DNA from: Desulfosporosinus sp.
GTDB taxonomy: Bacteria > Bacillota > Desulfitobacteriia > Desulfitobacteriales > Desulfitobacteriaceae
Reading direction: 5' to 3'
Assembly: GCA_020692355.1 (NCBI GenBank)
Contig: JAIMKP010000029.1
Span: 1-38,443, forward strand
Length of the DNA stretch: 38,443 bases
This document shows, one piece after another, positions 15,824 through 21,478 of the stretch. The translations under genes and the position numbers were made by a program. The first letter of the stretch is position 1; each line of letters starts with the position of its first letter. A model generated the notes under the pieces. It saw only the letters and a program-made list of their open reading frames with translations. It searched no databases and was not told the DNA's origin.

Positions 15824-16662
15824 TCAAATATATTGGGATCGCTCATGAGATCACCCAAGTCGGCGAGGAGCAAATCGATATCCTCTTCTTTTAATTTCAA
15901 AAGAGCAAGGCTTTCGGGGCGTAGCGGATTGAGAAAACTGTCAATCCCACCGCCGACTCCCAGGATGTTTGCCAGGACATTGGCCACATGGATGACGGCG
16001 GCGAGCACGGGTTCGACCAGGGATTTTTCGGGGTAGTGGTGGTGGGTGATCGTGTCGACTAAAGGTTCAGGGAGGTTCCAATGCTTGATAATAAATCCGC
16101 CGACGGTGGCGTGGTCAAAACCGATCACTTTCTGTTCCATTTCAACGTAGGACAGCTTTTGCTGTTCTATTTTTTTGAGCAGGTATCCCCCAACCTCCTG
16201 GACATAGATGGAAAGGATCAGCTTGCCGATGTCATGGAGGAGCCCCGCAGTGAAAGCCGTTTCTCCAATGGGCAGGCGCAGGCGGCGGCATAATTTGCGC
16301 GAGATGAGGCCAACCAGCAAGGAATGTTTCCATAGGCCCTCTTGGTCCAAGGAATACCCAGTTAGTTCTGTTTTAAGCATAGGTGCTACGGCCGCAGACA
16401 GGGTCAGACTGTGGATCGTTTGAAATCCGAGTAGCACCACCGCTTCCGCTAAAGAAGCGATGCGACGGGCATACCCATAAAATGCAGAGTTGGCCTGGCG
16501 GAGAATGCTGGCAGCTAAAGCGGGATCCTGGCCGATGAGATCAGCCAGGGCATTCACATCAGTATCAGAATTTTTGGTTAAATTCATCACACGCGTGGCC
16601 GAGGTGGGTAAAATAGGCAGCGTTTCGACCCGCTTTAAGACATGTTCCAATTTTACGGGCAA
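15820..16662 (-). CDS. HDOD domain signalling protein
   Basis: 280 residues, nearly all an HDOD domain (about 10-210). These degenerate HD-type proteins usually lack catalysis and take part in signalling, often with c-di-GMP or two-component systems. LPTSATRVMNLTKN and DPALAASILRQANSAFYG are typical. Here an HD-like pair (LLHDIGKL) and a second His-rich segment (ITHHHYPE) are present, so some metal-binding capacity may remain. The strong ribosome site GAGGGGTGA overlaps the first possible GTG (16671), so I place the start at TTG 16662, 5 bases after that site. The gene follows a holin-like gene by about 20 bases and converges on the P-loop gene. Confidence 0.85.
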   Translation of the reverse strand: MPVKLEHVLKRVETLPILPTSATRVMNLTKNSDTDVNALADLIGQDPALAASILRQANSAFYGYARRIASLAEAVVLLGFQTIHSLTLSAAVAPMLKTELTGYSLDQEGLWKHSLLVGLISRKLCRRLRLPIGETAFTAGLLHDIGKLILSIYVQEVGGYLLKKIEQQKLSYVEMEQKVIGFDHATVGGFIIKHWNLPEPLVDTITHHHYPEKSLVEPVLAAVIHVANVLANILGVGGGIDSFLNPLRPESLALLKLKEEDIDLLLADLGDLMSDPNIFD

Positions 16663-16682
16663 ATCAATCACCCCTCATCATG

Positions 16683-17021
16683 TTATGCAAAGATGTGGGA
16701 CAAAATAATGCTGATTACACTCAGAACCAAGGCCCCAATGACGGCGCTGCCGAAACTACGGATGCTGAAGCCAGGCACGAGATGGGCGGTGAGGGAGAGC
16801 ATGAGGCCATTGATGACCAAAGTGAAGAGGCCGAGAGTCAGAAATTGTAGTGGCAGGGTGAAAAACGACAAGATCGGCCGGATGAGGGTATTTGCCAGTC
16901 CCCAAATAAGAGCGGCACTCAAGGCTGTCCAAGGACTGGCGAGATGTAAACCACGCACGAATAAGGTTGTTAGGATCAGGGCTAAAGCATTGATTAGCCA
17001 GCGAGCAAGTAAACCAATCAT
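16683..17021 (-). CDS. phage holin family 4 / YvlD-like membrane protein
   Basis: 112 residues with four hydrophobic segments and almost no soluble part. NTLIRPILSFFTLPLQFLT and GLFTLVINGLML are blocks typical of the Phage_holin_4_2 family. In bacteria most members are chromosomal, like Bacillus YvlD, and not part of phages; the function is unknown. The ATG at 17021 has GGAGGGG upstream. It is probably co-transcribed with the HDOD gene and is divergent from the lipoprotein gene at 17099. Confidence 0.85.
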   Translation of the reverse strand: MIGLLARWLINALALILTTLFVRGLHLASPWTALSAALIWGLANTLIRPILSFFTLPLQFLTLGLFTLVINGLMLSLTAHLVPGFSIRSFGSAVIGALVLSVISIILSHIFA

Positions 17022-17043
17022 TGGAACCCCTCCGTTTGTATGT

Positions 17044-17071
17044 TTGGATTAAACCAGGGGAAAAATAAGAT
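17044..17071 (+). promoter_or_regulatory. possible sigma-A promoter for the lipoprotein gene
   Basis: TTGGAT (17044-17049), a 16-base spacer and TAAGAT (17066-17071), in the 77-base gap between divergent genes. Confidence 0.4.
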
Positions 17072-17098
17072 ATCCGGGCATGGAAAGGAGCGTGACCC

Positions 17099-18559
17099 AT
17101 GCTTAAACGAACGACCCATTTATCCATCATGTTGCTATGTCTTAGTTTAACCATATCCGGCTGCAGTCTACAAGACCTTTTAGGAAATAAGAAGAAATCA
17201 ACGGCTCAAGATAGTCAAAAACAAAAGCCAGTCATTGCTGTGGCCTTGGATGATAATGATCCAAATCAGGTGCTGATTAAAAAAGGAATCGAAGACATGG
17301 CCAGCAAGGAAAACGTCCAGATCAAGTACCTTTCCCCTTCAGGAACGGGCGGTCAACAGGCGCAGGGGCAATCCAGCCAGGATCAAAAGAGTAGTTCAGG
17401 GCAAACGGGAAGTTCCGGTTCTAAAGGTGGTGGGGACGATCCGCTGCAAGGAGCCAAAGTTCTCGTGTTCCAAGGGGGCAACCCGGAAGTTATACAGAGC
17501 GCGTTGAGTAAAAAAGTTCCAGTTCTAGCCCTCGGACAGGTGCCGCCGGGGAGTAAGCCCGCAGGGGTAATCCTCCCGAATCAGGAAAAGGTCGGCGAAC
17601 TGATGGCTCAAGCGCTTGTCAATAAGATTCAAGAAGGGCAGGCCATTATCCTGCAAGGGAACCCGAATGAAAACGGAACTCAGGAACGTTTGGCGGGGAT
17701 GCGCCAAGTGCTTGGCAAATATCCCAAAATCAGTGTACAGGTGATAGCAGGGCAACCGGGGTCAGAGTCGCTGGCTAAGCAAGCCTTGGTAGAATATATC
17801 CGCAAAAACCCGGATAAAGTCCAAGCGGTTTTGGCAGACAGTGAAACGACGGCGGCTCAGGCAGCAGAAGTCTTGCGCCAGACGGGTTTGGATAAGAAGG
17901 TTTTGCTCGTGGGCGGGCAGGCTAATGTGCTGTCCCTGCAGCGCATGGCCGGTGGAAATCAAAGTGGAGATGTGGATGTGGCTCCTTATCTTCAGGGTGT
18001 CAACGCCTATCAATGGGCTCAAAAGCTTCTCAAGAAGGAACCCTTGGATGTCAATGATTCGGTGACCAGCGATCAGGGCGAGATTCCGGCGAAAGTGCTT
18101 CCAGTCAAGGCGGTCACTCCGGAAAACCTGGCGATAACCCAAAAGAGCTACACCAAAGCTATCAGCATGGCCGAACAGGCGCAAAAGAGCCAGACGCAGC
18201 AGAGTGCTGCTGGAGCGAAGAGTTCCAGTAGCGGCGGAGACAATAAGGACTCCAGCAGCAGTGGGAGCAACCAGGACAAAAGCGGCGGTTCCAGTAGCCC
18301 CAGCGGAGCGAGCAGTGCCCAGATCCCCCAAGGGGCGAGCAAAGTTACCGAACACGTTAAGACAACCATCACCAGGGAGTACTTGAATGATAAGGGCACC
18401 GTCTTAGGAACCGAACAGAGTGCCAACGAACAAGTGCGTACCGTTCCCGCTGACGTGATTAAAAAGGAGCTGGAACAACAGAAACAGCCAGGCGGTCAAT
18501 CCGGAAAATCCGACCAAAAAAGCGGCGATAAATCCGGTGGAGAAGGCCAGAGCAAGTGA
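17099..18559 (+). CDS. periplasmic-binding-like lipoprotein with Ser/Gly-rich linkers
   Basis: 486 residues. The signal peptide ends in a lipobox ISGC with the lipidated Cys at 22. The middle (about 45-355) resembles type I periplasmic sugar-binding proteins: an N-lobe with VIAVALDDNDPNQVLIKKG, ILQGNPNENGTQERLAGM, then QAVLADSETTAAQAAEVLRQ and KKVLLVGGQ. A Gln/Ser/Gly insert (about 82-118) interrupts the first lobe. A second Ser/Gly/Asp-rich stretch (about 366-413) joins a C-terminal charged region (KVTEHVKTTITREYLNDKG) ending in another Gly/Ser/Lys tail. No ABC permease or ATPase gene is adjacent, so a surface sensor or wall-associated role is possible. The stop TGA is part of the GTGA abutting the HEARO-like element. 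Confidence 0.8.
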   Translation: MLKRTTHLSIMLLCLSLTISGCSLQDLLGNKKKSTAQDSQKQKPVIAVALDDNDPNQVLIKKGIEDMASKENVQIKYLSPSGTGGQQAQGQSSQDQKSSSGQTGSSGSKGGGDDPLQGAKVLVFQGGNPEVIQSALSKKVPVLALGQVPPGSKPAGVILPNQEKVGELMAQALVNKIQEGQAIILQGNPNENGTQERLAGMRQVLGKYPKISVQVIAGQPGSESLAKQALVEYIRKNPDKVQAVLADSETTAAQAAEVLRQTGLDKKVLLVGGQANVLSLQRMAGGNQSGDVDVAPYLQGVNAYQWAQKLLKKEPLDVNDSVTSDQGEIPAKVLPVKAVTPENLAITQKSYTKAISMAEQAQKSQTQQSAAGAKSSSSGGDNKDSSSSGSNQDKSGGSSSPSGASSAQIPQGASKVTEHVKTTITREYLNDKGTVLGTEQSANEQVRTVPADVIKKELEQQKQPGGQSGKSDQKSGDKSGGEGQSK

Positions 18560-18800
18560 ACTCGTTCAACTAAAGTTGAACATCGAGACTTCGGTGACGA
18601 AAGCCTCCAGTGACGTTAGTGTCCTGTGGACACTAACGCCGAAGCCGCCAACTGTCAAAGGATGACCTCACGACTGAGGATGGGTTTCGCCGAAGCAGCT
18701 TATCCCAAAAGGATACTTCGCGGCGAAGGGTGGAGTCTACCCCCACCGAAGCAGGGTACGGGGTACCACTCCCACTTGTAGAAGTGGGAGTCCCACGATT
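18560..18800 (+). ncRNA. HEARO/omega-RNA-like structured element without protein gene
   Basis: About 240 bases with no ORF but many stems. These are an end hairpin (18562-18587), an 11-bp perfect hairpin (18614-18638), CCTCA/TGAGG (18666-18679), CGAAG...CTTCG enclosing TATCC/GGATA (18691-18720), GGTGG/CCACC (18729-18747), and a right-end hairpin ACTCCCACTT/AAGTGGGAGT (18768-18791). It begins directly after GTGA (18556-18559), as does the copy at the window start. Hairpin ends, a fixed flanking tetranucleotide and the CGAAGC-type blocks fit an IS200/IS605-type element carrying HEARO RNA, the guide RNA of IscB/IsrB nucleases. No nuclease gene follows, so it would be an orphan. The right boundary is approximate and the family name is from memory. 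Confidence 0.6.
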
Positions 18801-18830
18801 GGATCAAAAAAAGTCAAATCAGTAAATACT

Positions 18831-18844
18831 CGAATGGGTGTTCC
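18831..18844 (+). promoter_or_regulatory. LexA (SOS) box upstream of uvrB
   Basis: CGAATGGGTGTTCC matches the Gram-positive LexA/DinR box CGAACRNRYGTTYC at 13 of 14 positions (T for C at position 5). It overlaps the predicted -35 of uvrB, so bound LexA would block RNA polymerase. uvrB is a classical SOS gene. Confidence 0.75.
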
Positions 18845-18869
18845 CACGAAGACCAAAATAGTGTAGAAT
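18841..18869 (+). promoter_or_regulatory. sigma-A promoter for uvrB
   Basis: TTCCCA (18841-18846), a 17-base spacer and TAGAAT (18864-18869). Confidence 0.6.
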
Positions 18870-18924
18870 GAGTGTGTGCTGCAGGCATTGCGGCTACTAT
18901 TCGTCAAGTACGAGGAGGCTCCCC

Positions 18925-20958
18925 ATGGATTTTCGTCTAAAATCGAATTATCAGCCGTCTGGGGATCAGCCTCTGGCTATTGAGGCTTTGGTCGCTGGAA
19001 CCAAGGGGAATAAACGCCATCAAACCCTTCTAGGGGTGACCGGTTCGGGCAAGACGTTTACCATGGCGAATATTATCGCAGAGGTGCAGAAACCGACTCT
19101 GATTTTGGCCCATAACAAGACACTGGCTGCTCAGCTTTACAGCGAATTCAAAGAGTTTTTCCCAGAAAACGCCGTGGAGTACTTTGTCAGCTATTATGAT
19201 TATTATCAGCCAGAGGCCTATGTGCCGTCAAGCGATACCTTTATCGAAAAGGATGCTTCCATTAACGACGAGATCGAGAAGTTGCGCCACTCTGCGACCG
19301 CTGCTTTGTTCGAGCGCCAAGATGTCATCGTCGTGGCGAGCGTTTCCTGTATTTACGGTTTGGGCTCTCCGGATGAATATCGGGATCTGGTGCTTTCCCT
19401 GCGTCAAGGGCAGGAAGTGGATCGGGACGAGATCTTGCGCAAGCTTGTTTCTATTCAATATGACCGGAACGACATGGCCTTTACCCGGGGTACCTTTCGG
19501 GTTCGTGGCGACGTCGTCGAGATTTATCCGGCAGCATCCACGGAACAGGCTATCCGGATAGAGATGTTTGGGGATGAGATTGAACATATTTATGAAATGC
19601 AGGTCCTGACCGGCGAAATTCTCGGTGAACGCCGACATGTCTCTATTTTCCCAAACTCTCATTATGTCACCGCTCGGGAAAAAGTTCTTTTGGCCGCAGA
19701 CCAAATAGAAAAAGAATTAGAGGAACGATTAAAGTTTCTCAAGTCTCAGGACAAGCTCTTGGAAGCTCAGCGCTTGGAACAGCGCACTCGCTATGATTTG
19801 GAAATGCTGCGCGAGATGGGTTTTTGTAACGGGATTGAGAATTATTCCCGGCATTTGACCTTCCGAGAGCCGGGAGAAACGCCCTATACCTTGTTGGATT
19901 ATTTTCCGGAGAACTTTCTTCTCTTTGTCGATGAATCTCATGTCACCTTGCCCCAGGTTCGCGGGATGTATGAAGGCGATCGCTCGCGGAAGACGACGTT
20001 GATTGAGTATGGGTTTCGGCTTCCATCCGCCCTGGACAACCGACCTCTTCGCTTCGAAGAATTTGAACGGAGGGTGCCTCAAGCTGTCTATGTGAGTGCG
20101 ACACCGGGGCCATATGAACTGGAGCATTGTCCGGTCTTGGTTGAGCAGATCATCCGCCCGACCGGGCTGTTGGATCCGGAAGTATCGGTGCGTCCGACCA
20201 AAGGCCAAATTGATGATCTCTTGGGGGAAATCAAAGCCCGCATTGCCCGAGATGAACGGGTTTTGGTGACAACCCTGACAAAGAAAATGGCCGAGGACTT
20301 AACCGATTACTTTAAGAACTTGAGCCTAAAGGTTAAATATCTACACTCAGACATTTCCACTTTGGAACGGGTGGAGATCTTGCGCGAGCTACGCCTTGGC
20401 GAGATTGATGTAGTCGTTGGCATCAACCTCTTGCGAGAAGGCTTAGACTTACCGGAAGTCTCACTTGTGGCCATTTTGGATGCAGATAAAGAAGGATTCT
20501 TGCGGGCTGAGCGTTCCCTGATCCAGACAATTGGCCGGGCGGCCCGGCATGCCAATGGACAAGTGATTATGTATGGGGATCGCATCACTGAGTCCATGCG
20601 GGTTGCCCTTTCGGAAACGAATCGCCGCCGAGCCATCCAGAAAACCTACAACGAGGTACACGGCATTACCCCTCAAACCATCCGCAAGCGGGTGTATGAA
20701 GTTCCGGAAGCGACCATGGCGGCTGAGAAGAAAGGGGCTTACGGCAGTAAGCTGCCGCCTGAAGAACGCACTCAGCTCATTAAGAGCCTCGAACAGCAAA
20801 TGCGCCTTGCAGCCCGCGATCTCGACTTCGAACGCGCCGCCGAACTCCGGGATGCGATTATCGAACTCAAAGGGGAAGAAAACAAACACCGCATTCCAGG
20901 GCAATACAGAAAACGAAGTCCGAGGTCCGAGGCCCGAAGTACGAAGGGCAAGACATAG
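18925..20958 (+). CDS. uvrB: excinuclease ABC subunit B
   Basis: 677 residues. UvrB verifies DNA damage handed over by UvrA and recruits UvrC for incision. Walker A GVTGSGKT (37-44), the beta-hairpin [12 protein letters not shown], the DESH box ([11 protein letters not shown]), helicase motifs through [13 protein letters not shown] and [10 protein letters not shown], and the C-terminal UVR domain (about 628-660) are present. ATG 18925 has GAGGAGG at 18912-18918; the longer frame from 18868 begins inside the promoter. The last residues ([15 protein letters not shown]) are encoded by 7-bp repeats and look foreign to the family. A LexA box controls the gene. Confidence 0.97.
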   Translation: MDFRLKSNYQPSGDQPLAIEALVAGTKGNKRHQTLLGVTGSGKTFTMANIIAEVQKPTLILAHNKTLAAQLYSEFKEFFPENAVEYFVSYYDYYQPEAYVPSSDTFIEKDASINDEIEKLRHSATAALFERQDVIVVASVSCIYGLGSPDEYRDLVLSLRQGQEVDRDEILRKLVSIQYDRNDMAFTRGTFRVRGDVVEIYPAASTEQAIRIEMFGDEIEHIYEMQVLTGEILGERRHVSIFPNSHYVTAREKVLLAADQIEKELEERLKFLKSQDKLLEAQRLEQRTRYDLEMLREMGFCNGIENYSRHLTFREPGETPYTLLDYFPENFLLFVDESHVTLPQVRGMYEGDRSRKTTLIEYGFRLPSALDNRPLRFEEFERRVPQAVYVSATPGPYELEHCPVLVEQIIRPTGLLDPEVSVRPTKGQIDDLLGEIKARIARDERVLVTTLTKKMAEDLTDYFKNLSLKVKYLHSDISTLERVEILRELRLGEIDVVVGINLLREGLDLPEVSLVAILDADKEGFLRAERSLIQTIGRAARHANGQVIMYGDRITESMRVALSETNRRRAIQKTYNEVHGITPQTIRKRVYEVPEATMAAEKKGAYGSKLPPEERTQLIKSLEQQMRLAARDLDFERAAELRDAIIELKGEENKHRIPGQYRKRSPRSEARSTKGKT

Positions 20959-21072
20959 GGGACGGTTCTTGGTGTCGCAATACAGAGGCCTGAGGTCTGG
21001 TTCAGAAGTCAGAAGTCAGAAGTCAGAAGTCAGAGGTTAGAGGTTAGAGGTTAGAGGTTAGAGGTTAGAGGT
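20913..21072 (+). repeat. 7-bp tandem repeat array entering the 3' end of uvrB
   Basis: Block 1 (20913-20947) is five heptamers of the type NCGARGN (ACGAAGT, CCGAGGT, CCGAGGC, CCGAAGT, ACGAAGG) and lies inside the uvrB frame. Two more units (CAGAGGC, CTGAGGT) are at 20983-20996. Block 2 (21003-21072) is four CAGAAGT, one CAGAGGT and five TAGAGGT. Between them lies GGGGACGGTTCTTGGTGTC (20958-20976), which resembles the ends of REP-type elements common in Clostridia. Confidence 0.85.
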
Positions 21073-21116
21073 TAGAACAGGGACAGGAATGGAGTGAAAA
21101 ACAAAAAAAGCTTTCC

Positions 21117-21146
21117 TTGGTAAATTGAGTCAAATTATAGTATAAT
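21117..21146 (+). promoter_or_regulatory. sigma-A promoter for the 31-residue peptide gene
   Basis: TTGGTA (21117-21122), an 18-base spacer and a perfect TATAAT (21141-21146). Transcription should start near 21153, giving a leader of about 58 bases. Confidence 0.65.
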
Positions 21147-21210
21147 ATCGACAGGTACAATGAAATAGGTAGGGTGGGTGGCCAAACCTCCGGAAAGGGG
21201 GTGAGGCCAG

Positions 21211-21306
21211 ATGGATAAGTGCCAAAAAGTTTTAAAGATCGCTATGTTCATAGCGACATTGATCGTTGCGGTACTGAAATTCGTCCTTGACATACTGAAA
21301 AAGTAG
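21211..21306 (+). CDS. 31-residue hydrophobic peptide, candidate type I toxin
   Basis: ATG 21211 to TAG 21304, too short for usual gene finders. The peptide has Lys-containing ends (MDKCQKVLK... and ...LDILKK) around a central hydrophobic helix (IAMFIATLIVAVL), so it should insert in the membrane. The Shine-Dalgarno GGGGGTGA (21197-21204, 6 bases before the ATG) is paired in a hairpin, ACCTCC (21186-21191) with GGGGGT (21197-21202) across GGAAA. The leader TAGGGTGGG (21170-21178) is complementary to CCCACCCTA (21307-21315) just after the stop. A convergent antisense promoter lies downstream. All of this is the pattern of type I toxin mRNAs. I do not recognise the peptide family. A structural leader peptide is the main alternative. 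Confidence 0.7.
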   Translation: MDKCQKVLKIAMFIATLIVAVLKFVLDILKK

Positions 21307-21336
21307 CCCACCCTAGAAAGTAGCTACTTTTTCAGT
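21294..21336. terminator. bidirectional 13-bp terminator hairpin shared by peptide mRNA and antisense RNA
   Basis: ACTGAAAAAGTAG (21294-21306) pairs perfectly with CTACTTTTTCAGT (21324-21336). The A5/T5 runs lie inside the stem, so both strands carry a T-run on the 3' arm. The 17-base loop contains CCCACCCTA, complementary to the leader at 21170-21178. The left arm covers the last codons and stop of the peptide gene. Confidence 0.7.
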
Positions 21337-21412
21337 CCCTATGATATAGCCGCTCATTCTGTGCGGTTTGTTGTACCTGGGAACGCGAGTGTTCATTGCA
21401 TTCGCGTTCTCT
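21294..21412 (-). ncRNA. predicted antisense RNA (candidate antitoxin), about 120 nt
   Basis: The promoter at 21419-21448 would start leftward transcription near 21412. The RNA would open with a stable hairpin (GAACGCGA/TCGCGTTC, 21381-21409), pass through an unstructured stretch, and end in the shared 13-bp hairpin. It would overlap the 3' end of the peptide mRNA, as the RatA and SR4 antitoxin RNAs do in Bacillus. Predicted only from promoter and terminator signals. Confidence 0.55.
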
Positions 21413-21423
21413 CAGTTTATTAT
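21396..21423 (+). promoter_or_regulatory. possible sigma-A promoter for uvrA
   Basis: TTGCAT (21396-21401), a 16-base spacer and TATTAT (21418-21423); TATACT (21421-21426) is an alternative -10 at 19 bases. It overlaps the -10 of the antisense promoter on the other strand, so the two would compete. I see no LexA box of correct spacing here. Confidence 0.4.
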
Positions 21424-21448
21424 ACTCTACTTATTGGGAAATATGCAA
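21419..21448 (-). promoter_or_regulatory. consensus sigma-A promoter for the antisense RNA
   Basis: Read on the minus strand: TTGCAT (21448-21443), an 18-base spacer, and a perfect TATAAT (21424-21419). It points away from uvrA, toward the peptide gene. Confidence 0.7.
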
Positions 21449-21478
21449 GTGAACAACACTAAAAGCGAGGAGGACTCT

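Noticed and set aside
16683-17021. Holin-like gene as a sign of a prophage
   Set aside because: It is the chromosomal YvlD-type family with no other phage gene nearby.
17762-18355. Long minus-strand open frame inside the lipoprotein gene
   Set aside because: It is a shadow of the Ser/Gly-rich plus-strand gene; no ribosome site and low-complexity product.
21003-21072. Heptamer array as a CRISPR
   Set aside because: Seven-base units without spacers; no cas genes in the window.
21381-21394. GAAC-N6-GTTC resembling a LexA box upstream of uvrA
   Set aside because: The spacing is 6 instead of 4, and the bases belong to the GAACGCGA/TCGCGTTC hairpin of the predicted antisense RNA.
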